64,000 nt of DNA from CAIWTU01 sp963815135 (GCA_963815135.1 CAWFFO010000011.1:558001-622000); one strand, 5' to 3'. Positions 9,019 to 17,958 are shown, numbered from the stretch's first letter. A program made the numbers and translations. The notes: generated by a model from the letters alone, not told the origin.

Positions 9019-9510
9019 ATGAGACATACAATTACAGTCCTTGTTGAAAATGAATTTGGCGTACTTTCTCGTGTCGCCGGGCTTTTCTCCGGGCGTGGAT
9101 TCAATATTGACTCATTATCTGTTGCTCCAACCAATGAAGACAGCATTTCCCGTATGACTATCGTCACCCGGGGTGATGACCAGATTCTTGAACAGATTAC
9201 CAAACATCTCAATAAGCTTATAGATGTCATCAAGGTTATTGATTTTACTGACGGCAGTGCAATCGAGCGGGAAATGGCTCTCATCAAGGTTACAGCCGAA
9301 GAGGCCGATCGGGCTGAGGTTTTGAGGATAGCCGATATTTTCAGAGCAAAGGTTATAGATGTTACGCCTAAATCATACACTATTGAAGCAACTGGCGCAC
9401 CGTCGAAGATCGATGCCATTCTTGATTTGCTGCGTCCTTTAGGCCTCAAGGAACTGGTGAGAACCGGTCCGGCCGCAATCGGACGCGGAGCGAAGGGATG
9501 GAAGGGATAA
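9019..9510 (+). CDS. ilvN: Acetolactate synthase, small (regulatory) subunit
   Basis: The 163-residue protein begins with an ACT domain (HTITVLVENEFGVLSRVAGL, SGRGFNIDSLSVAPTND-like) that binds valine for feedback control of IlvB, followed by the C-terminal ACT-like domain (ALIKVTAEEADRAEVLRIAD). The length matches the long IlvH/IlvN form. It lies 63 bases after ilvB and 73 bases before ilvC. Confidence 0.95.
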   Translation: MRHTITVLVENEFGVLSRVAGLFSGRGFNIDSLSVAPTNEDSISRMTIVTRGDDQILEQITKHLNKLIDVIKVIDFTDGSAIEREMALIKVTAEEADRAEVLRIADIFRAKVIDVTPKSYTIEATGAPSKIDAILDLLRPLGLKELVRTGPAAIGRGAKGWKG

Positions 9511-9583
9511 TAACAGATACAGTATCAGTTTATATTTAACCGTTGTGTCGAATATAAATAAAATTAATATCTAGGAGGAATAA

Positions 9584-10600
9584 ATGAGGATTTATTATGA
9601 CAAGGACTGCAATCTTGACGTTTTGAAAGGTAAAAAGGTTGCTATAATCGGTTATGGATCGCAGGGACATGCCCATGCGAATAATCTTAAAGATTCAGGT
9701 ATTGACGTGGTAGTGGGATTGCGTGCCGACTCCGCTTCAGTAAAAAAAGCAAAGGATGCCGGTCTTGCGGTGCTTCCAACCTCCGAAGCAGTAAAAGCTG
9801 CGGATGTGATTATGATTCTGCTCCCCGACGAGATTCAGGGCGATGTCTACAGAGAAGAAATCGGACCTTATGTTAAAAAAGGCGCCTATTTGGCATTCAG
9901 CCATGGATTCAATATCCACTTCGGACAGATCGTCCCACGTCACGATATCAACGTGATCATGATTGCGCCCAAAGGTCCCGGCCATCTGGTACGCCATGAA
10001 TACACGAAAGGTGGCGGCGTTCCTTCACTTATTGCGGTTCACCACGACCCTGCCGGTAATTCCAGGGATGTTGCGTTGGCATACGCATCAGCCAACGGCG
10101 GCGGCAGGGCCGGCATAATTGAGACGACATTCAAGGAAGAAACGGAAACCGATCTGTTCGGTGAACAGGCCGTACTCTGTGGCGGCGTAAGCGCGCTGAT
10201 CCAGGCTGGGTACGAAACACTCGTGGAAGCCGGCTACGCTCCTGAAATGGCATATTTCGAGTGTCTCCATGAACTGAAGCTGATAGTTGATCTGATCTAT
10301 GAAGGCGGCATTGCCAACATGCGCTACTCCATCTCTAACACCGCAGAATATGGGGATCTGACCAGGGGGCCGCGGGTTGTTACCGAAGGCACGAAAAAAG
10401 AAATGAAGAAGATACTTTCGGAAATTCAGACAGGTGAATTCGCCAAGGAATGGATGATTGAAAACAGGGTTAACAAACCGGTTTTCAGTGCCCTGCGTCG
10501 TAATGCAGCAGAACATCCGATTGAAGAAGTCGGCGCCAGACTCCGTTCCATGATGGCGTGGATCGGTGCTTCGAAAATTGTCGATAAAACAAAGAACTAG
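9584..10600 (+). CDS. ilvC: Ketol-acid reductoisomerase (NADP+), class I
   Basis: IlvC isomerises and reduces 2-acetolactate to 2,3-dihydroxy-isovalerate with a nicotinamide cofactor and Mg2+. The dinucleotide-binding motif GYGSQGHAHANNL starts at residue 23. The metal-binding helical domain carries ETDLFGEQAVLCGG and the C-terminal Glu residues around YFECLHELKLIVDLIYEGG. At 338 residues it is the short class I enzyme. AGGAGG lies a few bases before the ATG. It closes the ilv run and is followed by a long hairpin. Confidence 0.97.
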   Translation: MRIYYDKDCNLDVLKGKKVAIIGYGSQGHAHANNLKDSGIDVVVGLRADSASVKKAKDAGLAVLPTSEAVKAADVIMILLPDEIQGDVYREEIGPYVKKGAYLAFSHGFNIHFGQIVPRHDINVIMIAPKGPGHLVRHEYTKGGGVPSLIAVHHDPAGNSRDVALAYASANGGGRAGIIETTFKEETETDLFGEQAVLCGGVSALIQAGYETLVEAGYAPEMAYFECLHELKLIVDLIYEGGIANMRYSISNTAEYGDLTRGPRVVTEGTKKEMKKILSEIQTGEFAKEWMIENRVNKPVFSALRRNAAEHPIEEVGARLRSMMAWIGASKIVDKTKN

Positions 10601-10616
10601 GAACAGTTTTAAAATG

Positions 10617-10668
10617 AGGCCGGGCTTTGGTTTGCGCAAGTGCGCGTGCCTTGCAGCCCGGCCTTTCA
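10617..10668 (+). terminator. Hairpin terminator after ilvC
   Basis: AGGCCGGGCT (10617-10626) pairs perfectly with AGCCCGGCCT (10655-10664), with a smaller GCGC/GCGC hairpin in the loop. Only three T follow, so it may act with Rho or as an mRNA 3' stabiliser. Confidence 0.55.
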
Positions 10669-10800
10669 CTTATAATCTTGAACCATTGATTTACGAAAGA
10701 TTAAAGCAGTTATTTTCAATTCTGCGGCCATTTTATTACCCAGATAAACTTATCGTCGAGTTTTGAGGTTTAGCAAGAAACTCTCACTATTGAGGATTTG

Positions 10801-11448
10801 ATGAAGAAAAACCGTATCGATTTTCCCATTGCTATGGAAGGGTTTCCATTTATTGCATTTGCATCGTTGGTAACCATTGTCCTTGCGGCTTTTTCTTTTA
10901 TGCCGCTGGCAATCGCAAGTTTTTTGATGACTGCATTTATTGTTTATTTCTTCCGGAATCCTGAAAGAACCGTTCCCGGAGATCCCAGTGCTATGGTTGC
11001 CCCGGCAGACGGAAAAATTGTATTTGTAGGAAATGCTCATGAGAGACATTTGAATGCTGAAATGTTGAAAGTAAGCATATTTATGTCAGTTTTTAATGTT
11101 CATGTAAACAGGGCGCCGTTTGGTGGAAAAGTTTTTGACACCTTCTATAAACATGGGAAATTTCTTGATGCTCGCGATGAAAATGCAACTTTTGAGAATG
11201 AGCAGAGCGGCGTTGTACTGGAATTGGAAAAGGGGTTAAAGATAGTTTTCGTGCAGGTCGCAGGTCTGATTGCTCGGCGGATTGTTTCTTATCCTGTTAA
11301 GGGAGACTGTCTTGTACGTGGAGAACGCTATGGCCTGATACGATTCGGGTCAAGGGTGGATATATATCTTCCGAAAGATATCAGGGTCAATGTTAAGCTG
11401 GGCGACAAGACGGTTGCCGGTGAAACTATTTTAGGGTATTTACGGTGA
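10801..11448 (+). CDS. psd: Phosphatidylserine decarboxylase proenzyme
   Basis: The enzyme makes phosphatidylethanolamine from phosphatidylserine. At 215 residues it is the short form: an N-terminal pair of membrane segments (residues about 18-50), the block FFRNPERTVPGDPSAMVAPADGKI, VNVHVNRAPFGG-type sequence (SVFNVHVNRAPFGGKV) and the C-terminal GLIRFGSRVDIYLP. The GS in RFGSR is the expected autocleavage site that generates the pyruvoyl group. The stop overlaps the start of pssA by 4 bases (GTGA), so both steps of phosphatidylethanolamine synthesis are coupled. Confidence 0.95.
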   Translation: MKKNRIDFPIAMEGFPFIAFASLVTIVLAAFSFMPLAIASFLMTAFIVYFFRNPERTVPGDPSAMVAPADGKIVFVGNAHERHLNAEMLKVSIFMSVFNVHVNRAPFGGKVFDTFYKHGKFLDARDENATFENEQSGVVLELEKGLKIVFVQVAGLIARRIVSYPVKGDCLVRGERYGLIRFGSRVDIYLPKDIRVNVKLGDKTVAGETILGYLR

Positions 11449-12212
11449 ATGGCGAAAAAATAGACATGGCAGAAAGCATGAGGAAGGGCATTTACATTCT
11501 GCCCAACCTGTTCACGACCGGCAGTCTTTTTGCCGGTTTTTACGGTATAGTTGCGACAACTAACGGTAACTTTTACAGTGCAGCTCTCTGGATCCTTGTT
11601 TCTTCACTTTTTGACGGGCTAGATGGGAAAGTGGCCAGGCTTACGGGCACCTCCTCAAAGTTTGGTGTTGAATACGATTCCCTTGCCGACCTTGTAGCCT
11701 TTGGAGTAGCACCAGGCATTCTCATGTATTCCTGGGCGCTGAAGCCGTTTGGCAGACTTGGCTGGCTTGCGGCATTTCTCTTTGTAGTTTGTGGAGCTCT
11801 GCGTCTTGCCCGGTTTAACGTGCAGGTTAATACCGTTGAGAGTAAAAGATTTGTAGGCCTACCCATCCCCGCAGCAGCAAGCATGGTCTCTGCAACCGTT
11901 CTGCTATTTCATCGTTTTGGCTGGCCTGGGTCCTATAAAAAACTGGCCATTCTCATTCTCATATATCTGCTTGCATTTTTTATGGTCTCAAGTTTCCGTT
12001 ATTATTCATTCAAAGATCCTGAATTAATAAAGCGTCAACCTTTTGCATTTCTTGTATTGGCGATCCTGTTACTTATAATAATAGCAGCTGAGCCAGTGGT
12101 AATGCTTTTTGTGATTTTCATAGTGTATATTCTTTCAGGACCTTTGGGATTTCTCATGTCCTATCCGCGCAGAAGAAGGCTCGAAAAAGCCCTTCGTAAA
12201 GATGGTAAATGA
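11445..12212 (+). CDS. pssA: CDP-diacylglycerol-serine O-phosphatidyltransferase
   Basis: This integral membrane enzyme makes phosphatidylserine from CDP-diacylglycerol and serine. The CDP-alcohol phosphatidyltransferase motif DG(x)2AR(x)8G(x)3D(x)3D is complete in DGLDGKVARLTG followed by SSKFGVEYDSLAD. Several hydrophobic helices follow. The GTG at 11445 overlaps the psd stop; an alternative ATG at 11466 (MAESMRKGIYILP) also fits. Its product feeds Psd directly and its substrate comes from CdsA at 1.5 kb. Confidence 0.94.
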   Translation: MNGEKIDMAESMRKGIYILPNLFTTGSLFAGFYGIVATTNGNFYSAALWILVSSLFDGLDGKVARLTGTSSKFGVEYDSLADLVAFGVAPGILMYSWALKPFGRLGWLAAFLFVVCGALRLARFNVQVNTVESKRFVGLPIPAAASMVSATVLLFHRFGWPGSYKKLAILILIYLLAFFMVSSFRYYSFKDPELIKRQPFAFLVLAILLLIIIAAEPVVMLFVIFIVYILSGPLGFLMSYPRRRRLEKALRKDGK

Positions 12213-12319
12213 TATTGATCATTGTGCGGTGTCTTTCCGACGCATGAGGTTTATATCGAAAAAATCAACATCAATTTCTTGACAGGATTGATGCGATCTT
12301 TTATTATTCTGAAAACTTT

Positions 12320-12570
12320 AAAAGCCATGAAGAGGAGTAGTAGTCAGTACTCTTTTCCTCAGAGAGCCGGTGGCTGGTGGAAACCGGTGAAAAGAACTGA
12401 TGAACTCGCCTTGGAGCTGCTGCGGTGAATTTTAATAGCCGTAGCCGTCGCCCGCGTCAAGGGATAATTGAGATCCAGGAAAGCCTGTAACACGGGCGGC
12501 TGGATAAATTAGGGTGGTACCGCGGAGACAATGCCTTCGCCCCTAAAAAGGGCGAGGGCTTTTTTATTTT
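12320..12570 (+). promoter_or_regulatory. Leucine T-box riboswitch upstream of leuA
   Basis: The leader carries the T-box core AGGGTGGTACCGCGG at 12511-12525. Stem I features are present: AGAGA (AG bulge region) at 12361, GGTGG in the distal loop region, and GAACTCGCC with a candidate specifier codon CTC (Leu) at 12405-12407, followed by TTGGAGCTG. UGGU in the antiterminator bulge would pair with a tRNA 3' end whose discriminator is A, as tRNA-Leu has. The element ends in a strong terminator hairpin just before leuA. Uncharged tRNA-Leu should favour read-through. A short open frame at 12222-12428 overlaps it and is not a gene. Confidence 0.93.
12534..12570 (+). terminator. Regulated terminator of the leuA T-box
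   Basis: CCTTCGCCC (12534-12542) pairs with GGGCGAGGG (12550-12558) across a CTAAAAA loop and is followed by a T run. Its 5' side follows directly on the antiterminator sequence, so the two structures are mutually exclusive. Confidence 0.85.
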
Positions 12571-12590
12571 TAGCAGAAACGGAGGATCTA

Positions 12591-14129
12591 ATGGCTAAAG
12601 TCAGGACTATAAAGGTTTTTGATACTACTTTAAGAGATGGTGAGCAATCTCCCGGTGCAAGTATGAACATTGAGGAGAAACTCAGGATCGCTAAACAACT
12701 GCAAAAGATGAAGGTTGATGTAATCGAGGCCGGGTTTCCAATAGCCTCTGAAGGCGATTTCGAGGCTGTTAAAAAGATTGCCCAGACAATTAAAGGTCCT
12801 GAAATAGCTGGCCTGTGTCGTGCACAGGAAAAAGACATCGATAGGGGATGGGATGCTTTGCAGTATGCAGGAGAAAAGGGCCGCATCCACACATTCATCG
12901 CCACTTCCGATATACATATGAAATACAAGCTTAAGATGAAACCTTCAGAGGTCTTGGATGCCGCAGTAAAAGCAGTAAAAAGAGCAAAATCATATACTCC
13001 GAATGTGGAATTTTCATGTGAGGATGCTGTTCGTACCGAACTTAAATTCATGTCCGATGTTGTTGCCGCGGTTATAGATGCCGGTGCAACTGTTGTCAAT
13101 ATTCCTGACACAGTCGGTTATACCATTCCACTTGAGTATTATAATATAATCAGATATTTGAAGGATAATGTCGCCAATATTGAAAATGCGATCATCTCTG
13201 TTCATTGTCATAACGATCTGGGTTTGGCCGTTGCAAATTCTTTAGCGGCAATACAGGCCGGCGCCGGCCAGGTGGAGTGTACGATAAACGGAATTGGTGA
13301 GAGGGCGGGAAATTGCTCTCTGGAAGAATTTGTCATGATACTCAAGACAAGAAGCGATATTCTCGATTACAAGACTAATATTGCTACGGAGCAGCTGACC
13401 CCCGCCAGCAGACTCCTTTCGACGGTCACAGGCATTGCTGTCCAGCCGAACAAGGCAATTGTAGGAGCAAATGCATTTGCCCATGAAGCTGGAATTCATC
13501 AGCATGGTGTGCTGATGGAAAAGTCAACATACGAAATAATGACTCCGGAATCAGTCGGTTTGAAGGCAAATGTGCTTGTGCTTGGAAAACATTCCGGACG
13601 TCATGCTTTTAAAAAACGTCTTCAGGAATTGGGGTATGATCTAGGTGAAGAAGATTTGAATAACGCCTTCGAGCGTTTCAAGTCCCTTGCAGATCTGAAA
13701 AAGGATATCTTTGACGAAGACCTGGATGCTATAGTAGCAGATGAAACAATGAGAAATGGAGAAAAATTCAAAATGAGTCATATTACTGTTACATGCGGCT
13801 CATTTGCTGTTGCCACAGCAACTGTTCAACTTGAAATTGACGGACAACATGTGAGAACTGCCGAACTGGGGGATGGGCCTGTTGATGCTACATTGAAGGC
13901 GATTAAAAAGCTCACCGGAACAAAGGCCAGGCTTATGCAATATACCGTTGGCTCAATAACAGGAGGTACTGACGCTATAGGCGAAGTGAGTGTGCGAGTT
14001 GCGGAAGGTAATTGCACTGTAGTGGGGAGAGGTTCTTCAACTGATATTATAGAGGCGTCGGCAAAAGCCTACATTAATGCATTGAACAGGCTTTATTATA
14101 AGAAAGAGAGATATATGGAGAGTCTGTAA
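12591..14129 (+). CDS. leuA: 2-isopropylmalate synthase
   Basis: LeuA condenses acetyl-CoA with 2-ketoisovalerate, the first committed step of leucine synthesis. The catalytic TIM barrel starts FDTTLRDGEQSPGASM and has the metal-binding HCHNDLGLAVANSLAA and NGIGERAGNCSLEE blocks. The C-terminal LeuA dimer/allosteric domain (from about residue 390) provides leucine feedback. I use the ATG at 12591 behind GGAGGA, giving 512 residues; upstream frame runs through the T-box terminator and is not translated. A homolog, citramalate synthase, is less likely given the leucine T-box. Confidence 0.96.
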   Translation: MAKVRTIKVFDTTLRDGEQSPGASMNIEEKLRIAKQLQKMKVDVIEAGFPIASEGDFEAVKKIAQTIKGPEIAGLCRAQEKDIDRGWDALQYAGEKGRIHTFIATSDIHMKYKLKMKPSEVLDAAVKAVKRAKSYTPNVEFSCEDAVRTELKFMSDVVAAVIDAGATVVNIPDTVGYTIPLEYYNIIRYLKDNVANIENAIISVHCHNDLGLAVANSLAAIQAGAGQVECTINGIGERAGNCSLEEFVMILKTRSDILDYKTNIATEQLTPASRLLSTVTGIAVQPNKAIVGANAFAHEAGIHQHGVLMEKSTYEIMTPESVGLKANVLVLGKHSGRHAFKKRLQELGYDLGEEDLNNAFERFKSLADLKKDIFDEDLDAIVADETMRNGEKFKMSHITVTCGSFAVATATVQLEIDGQHVRTAELGDGPVDATLKAIKKLTGTKARLMQYTVGSITGGTDAIGEVSVRVAEGNCTVVGRGSSTDIIEASAKAYINALNRLYYKKERYMESL

Positions 14130-14169
14130 CTGCTGGCAGGTAATTTGGGAAAATAGGCTATGTTAATGA

Positions 14170-14202
14170 AAAACCCCCTTGAGGAAATCAAGGGGGTTTT
14201 TT
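14170..14202. terminator. Bidirectional terminator between leuA and cspA
   Basis: AAACCCCCTTGA and TCAAGGGGGTTT form a near-perfect stem with a short GGAAA-type loop, and both strands end in a T run. It serves the converging leuA (+) and cold-shock gene (-). Confidence 0.88.
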
Positions 14203-14214
14203 AAAGGAATAAAA

Positions 14215-14415
14215 CTAGATTTTTTTGACGTTTGCAGCCTGAAGACCTTTTGGGCCGTTTACTACGTCAAATGTCACTGCTTCGCCTTCTGTAAGCGATT
14301 TGAAACCGTCACCGACAATAGCCGAGAAGTGTACAAAAACATCTTCACCATTGTCCTGCTCAATGAAACCAAATCCCTTGGCATCATTAAACCATTTAAC
14401 TTTACCCTGTGCCAT
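14215..14415 (-). CDS. cspA: Cold-shock protein, CspA family
   Basis: A 66-residue single cold-shock domain that binds single-stranded RNA and DNA. RNP1 (KGFGFIE) and RNP2 (VFVHF) are intact, after the family start MAQGKVKWFNDA. The mRNA seems to have a leader of well over 100 bases (14416 to about 14570), as is common for cold-shock genes, and a strong AGGAGG site is found just upstream of the start. Members of this family are often not cold-induced, so the name describes the fold. Confidence 0.95.
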   Translation of the reverse strand: MAQGKVKWFNDAKGFGFIEQDNGEDVFVHFSAIVGDGFKSLTEGEAVTFDVVNGPKGLQAANVKKI

Positions 14416-14564
14416 TTTCCTACCTCCTTTCTTGCTTCCGGAACTTCAGTCCCGAAATTACACGGAACGCTGACGTCTAAGTTTCCGGAGTCTTGGTGCA
14501 GGAAAACAACAGGGGAAACTTCTATTCTCTGCCTTGCTTTCTTGTGTCTGCAAAAACTTCCGAA

Positions 14565-14608
14565 ACTTACTTAGTATAGTAAGTAACAGGGAAGCCTGGA
14601 TATGTCAA
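14565..14608 (-). promoter_or_regulatory. cspA promoter region with a 20-base inverted repeat
   Basis: On the minus strand TTGACA (14608-14603) is followed 17 bases later by TACTTA and 23 bases later by TATACT. ACTTACT-6-AGTAAGT (14565-14584) is a perfect inverted repeat overlapping the -10 area, so it could be an operator. Confidence 0.45.
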
Positions 14609-14667
14609 GAGAATAATTTCATAAAAAGCTCATATTATTTACTCATTTTTTTGATGTTTTAGATTGC

Positions 14668-15696
14668 TCAGAAAAGATTCAATCTTCTGACAAATGCCAT
14701 AAGTAGACCGAAATGTTGCTGGTTGAAATGAAGTACAATTCTGTCGAGATTGAGGAGATCAGGTTCGTCAATTTCTTCTGGAAGAGGCTCACTTCGGTCA
14801 ATCCTGGTTCCTTTTATATAAATTTCTGGGAATTCATTTTCAAGCTCCGATAAATTATCATCCGACAGTTCTTTATTGAGTCTTATTACCAAAAGACCGT
14901 TCACGAATCTCATGGAATGATAATTTCGGTAAAAATCCTCTATAACCTGAACAGCTTCTTCTTCGCTCTGTGTAATGGTAAAGATCGAAAAATCTTCACC
15001 GGAAATGAACCCTTTTCCTAGCATGTATGATTTTATAAAATCGAACCATCGCTGCCAGTAGCCGTCACTGTCATCAACTAAAACAAGTGGTTTTGGAGAG
15101 GTCTTCCCGGTTTGGATAAGAGTAAAAACTTCCATGGCTTCATCCATTGTGCCAAATCCTCCGGGGAATACGGCTATTGCGTCGGCTTCCTTGACGAAGG
15201 CTACTTTCCGTGTGAAAAAATATTTATAGGTGATTAGCCTGGGGTTTTCGGCCATGACACGATTTGGTTGCTGTTCGAACGGCAAGCGGATATTTACGGC
15301 AAATGAATTTTCACTTCCGGCCCCTTCGTTGCCGGCTTGCATGATACCGCCTCCTCCCCCTGTGATGATCATATAATTCTTTTCAGCCAGAAGTCTGCTG
15401 AAATTTACACATTTTCCATATATCGGTTCATTGGGCTGAATTCTCGCTGAGCCGAAAATACTGACTTTCATCCTTCTTCTGTAAGGGGCAAAGACCTTGC
15501 TGGTATAGCGCATTTCCTTCATGGTGCTGTTGAATAATTTAAGATCCGCAAGGTAGTCCGTTTCCTGTCCAGCTTTTAATGCGGATATGATAATCTCGCG
15601 TACTATCTCGGGATGATAGATTCCGCCGGCCTTTTCAATGAGTCCGTCGATTATCTCATCTATTTCCCCGTTGGTCCTCGAAAAAGATATTTGCAT
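14668..15696 (-). CDS. LOG-family Rossmann-fold protein (TIGR00730-like)
   Basis: The 342-residue protein carries both signatures of the LOG/'lysine decarboxylase' family: GGGGGIMQAGNEGA and PGGFGTMDEAMEVFTLIQTGK (PGGxGTxxE). Members characterised so far are phosphoribohydrolases acting on nucleoside 5'-monophosphates, including cytokinin-activating LOG; this one is longer, with an added N-terminal region (about 80 residues) and a C-terminal extension of about 90. I use the start at 15696, which follows an AGGAAAGAGA site; an upstream in-frame ATG at 15735 is possible. It stands alone, divergent from leuC. The exact substrate cannot be told from sequence. Confidence 0.8.
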   Translation of the reverse strand: MQISFSRTNGEIDEIIDGLIEKAGGIYHPEIVREIIISALKAGQETDYLADLKLFNSTMKEMRYTSKVFAPYRRRMKVSIFGSARIQPNEPIYGKCVNFSRLLAEKNYMIITGGGGGIMQAGNEGAGSENSFAVNIRLPFEQQPNRVMAENPRLITYKYFFTRKVAFVKEADAIAVFPGGFGTMDEAMEVFTLIQTGKTSPKPLVLVDDSDGYWQRWFDFIKSYMLGKGFISGEDFSIFTITQSEEEAVQVIEDFYRNYHSMRFVNGLLVIRLNKELSDDNLSELENEFPEIYIKGTRIDRSEPLPEEIDEPDLLNLDRIVLHFNQQHFGLLMAFVRRLNLF

Positions 15697-15906
15697 TTTG
15701 TTTCTCTTTCCTGAAAAAATGCATAATAATAACATTATTACTCCATGCAGGCAAATGATAACGAGGAAAACATCAATACCAATTGCTTTCCTTGTTTGTT
15801 TTGTTTACACTATTATGCTATTTTACATGCTGTAAAGGATTTCGGACTGACTTGCCGGTTCTTGTGACAACTTAAGCTGATTAATATAGAGAAAGGATAT
15901 AGTTTA

Positions 15907-17193
15907 ATGGGAAAAACAACAGCAGAGAAGATTTTTGCCGACCATCTTATCGATGAACCGTTTCCCGGCTCCAAGGTTCTTCGGCTGGACGTGGTTATGT
16001 GTCATGAAATAACAACGCCGATCGCTATTGCGGACTTGGTGTCACGGGGAAAGGATAGAGTATTCGATAACACAAAAATAAAAGCGGTGATAGACCATGT
16101 TACTCCGAGTAAAGACAGCAAAACTGCAACCCAGGCCAAAATTCTCCGAGATTGGGCTCGTCGGCAGAATATAAAGGATTTTTTCGATGTCGGTGCAAAT
16201 GGTGTATGCCATGCCCTTTTTCCTGAAAAGGGTTTCATACGACCCGGTTATACGGTGATAATGGGGGATTCCCATACCTGCACACACGGCGCTTTCGGAG
16301 CTTTTGCCGCTGGCGTAGGTACTACCGATCTGGAAGTCGGTATTCTCAAGGGTGTCTGTGCTTTCAGAGAACCGAAAACTATCAGGATAAACTTGAGCGG
16401 AACCATGCCGAAAGGTGTGTATGCAAAAGATATAATTCTTTATGTAATCGGTAAGCTTGGTGTGAACGGGGCGACAGATTGCGTTCTCGAGTTTAGAGGT
16501 CCTGTTGTGGAAGAGATGACAATGGAGTCGCGCATGACTCTCAGCAATATGGCGATAGAGGCGGGCGGCACCTCGGGTATTTGCATGCCGGATCAGGTTA
16601 CGGTCGATTATCTTTGGCCGTTTATTGAAAATGAATATGCTTCCAAGGCTGCAGCCCTTGAAGATTTCCGCAAGTGGTGGTCAGACGAGGATGCCGTCTA
16701 TGAAAGAGTTCTAGATTTTGATATTTCCGGACTTGTCCCACTTGTAACATACGGTTTTAAGCCGGATCTTGTGAAACCGGTTACTGAAATGGAAGGGACT
16801 CCCATTGATCAGGTATATCTTGGTTCCTGCACAAATGGACGGCTTGAAGACCTGCGTATCGCAGCTCAAATTCTCAAAGGAAAAAAGATTGCTTCCAATG
16901 TCAGGGGAATTCTTTCTCCCGCGACACCGAAAGTTTTCCAGGACGCCATGAAAGAAGGCCTTATGGATATTTTTATGGAAGCCGGCTTTTGTGTAACCAA
17001 TCCCACCTGTGGTGCTTGTCTGGGAATGAGCACGGGCGTGTTAGCGGAAGGCGAAGTCTGTGCTGCTACGACCAACAGGAATTTCATGGGAAGAATGGGC
17101 AAGGGAGGAATGGTGCACCTCATGTCTCCAGCGTGTAGTGCAGCTGCAGCGATAGAAGGCAAGATAGCCGATCCAAGGAAATATCTACCTTAA
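15907..17193 (+). CDS. leuC: 3-isopropylmalate dehydratase, large subunit
   Basis: With LeuD this Fe-S hydro-lyase interconverts 2- and 3-isopropylmalate. The 428-residue chain matches the short (HACN-like) large-subunit family. It has GDSHTCTHGAFGAF, LGSCTNGRLEDLRIAA, and NPTCGACLGMSTG holding the three cluster cysteines, then NRNFMGRMGKGG. leuD follows 67 bases later. Homoaconitase or other aconitase-superfamily roles have the same fold, but leuA and leuD close by favour leucine synthesis. Confidence 0.93.
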   Translation: MGKTTAEKIFADHLIDEPFPGSKVLRLDVVMCHEITTPIAIADLVSRGKDRVFDNTKIKAVIDHVTPSKDSKTATQAKILRDWARRQNIKDFFDVGANGVCHALFPEKGFIRPGYTVIMGDSHTCTHGAFGAFAAGVGTTDLEVGILKGVCAFREPKTIRINLSGTMPKGVYAKDIILYVIGKLGVNGATDCVLEFRGPVVEEMTMESRMTLSNMAIEAGGTSGICMPDQVTVDYLWPFIENEYASKAAALEDFRKWWSDEDAVYERVLDFDISGLVPLVTYGFKPDLVKPVTEMEGTPIDQVYLGSCTNGRLEDLRIAAQILKGKKIASNVRGILSPATPKVFQDAMKEGLMDIFMEAGFCVTNPTCGACLGMSTGVLAEGEVCAATTNRNFMGRMGKGGMVHLMSPACSAAAAIEGKIADPRKYLP

Positions 17194-17211
17194 TGCGTTT
17201 CCGATAATAGG

Positions 17212-17230
17212 GGCATTCTCGGGGAATGCC
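17212..17230 (+). other. Small hairpin between leuC and leuD
   Basis: GGCATTC (17212-17218) and GAATGCC (17224-17230) form a 7-bp stem in the short gap between leuC and leuD. There is no T run, so it is more likely an mRNA stability or processing structure than a terminator. Confidence 0.35.
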
Positions 17231-17260
17231 TGTAAATTATTTTGAATCAGGAGCAGATTT

Positions 17261-17788
17261 ATGAAAAATTTTGGCGGACCGGTTCTGTTTCTTGACCGGG
17301 ATGATATAAATACTGATGAAATTATACCGGCCAGGTATCTGACCGAAATTACAAAAAATGATCTGAAGCCCTATATTCTCGAGGATTTGAAACTACCTGG
17401 ATTCGATCCCAAAGGTTCTGAAATACAACAGGCAAGGGTTATCGTGACAAGGGGTAATTTCGGATGCGGTTCCTCTCGTGAACACGCACCTTGGGTTTTT
17501 GAAGTAAACGGCATTACAGCGGTCATTGCTGAGTCTTTTGCACGCATATTCCGCCAGAATATGTTTAATTGCGGTATGGCTGCCATTGAGCTCCCTAAAG
17601 AGAGTATTGATGCAATTTTTCGTTTTGCAGAGAGTGGGGATGCTTTGATAGGGATCGACATCGAAGCAGGTGAGCTTGTTGTTAAAGCATGTGGCACCGA
17701 AGAGAAATTCAGGTTCTCCATGCTTCCCTTTGATCGTGCGCTTGTGCTGGCCGGTGGCTGGGTCGATTACGCCGACCGGAATTATTGA
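17261..17788 (+). CDS. leuD: 3-isopropylmalate dehydratase, small subunit
   Basis: The 175-residue swivelling domain shows the family blocks DRDDINTDEIIPARYLTE, GNFGCGSSREHAPW and ESFARIFRQNMFNCGM. The GSSREHAP motif contributes substrate-binding Ser and Arg. The specificity loop after IIPARY is YLTE rather than the YLRT often given for this family, so substrate range deserves a check. It forms the heterodimer with LeuC encoded just upstream. Confidence 0.93.
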   Translation: MKNFGGPVLFLDRDDINTDEIIPARYLTEITKNDLKPYILEDLKLPGFDPKGSEIQQARVIVTRGNFGCGSSREHAPWVFEVNGITAVIAESFARIFRQNMFNCGMAAIELPKESIDAIFRFAESGDALIGIDIEAGELVVKACGTEEKFRFSMLPFDRALVLAGGWVDYADRNY

Positions 17789-17816
17789 TTTTTTGGAGCT
17801 TGCATATGCTTGTTGT

Positions 17817-17836
17817 GATCCGCACATATGCGGATC
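17817..17836. other. Perfect inverted repeat downstream of leuD
   Basis: GATCCGCA-CATA-TGCGGATC is a perfect dyad, extendable by one base on each side. No T run follows, so it is not a classic terminator. It lies in the 239-base gap before the lipid-transport locus. Confidence 0.6.
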
Positions 17837-17958
17837 ATGTGTGTGAGTAAAGGAAAAGACGGGTTTATTGTGAAGGCCTGGGGGAAGAGGATAATGAGAA
17901 ATCCGGTTCCCGTCGGGCTTTTGCATTTTATTTATCCCATTCCAGCATTGTTTTTGCA

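Noticed and set aside
12222..12428. Short plus-strand frame of 68 codons before leuA
   Set aside because: It lies inside the T-box leader, has no good ribosome binding site and no protein-like sequence.
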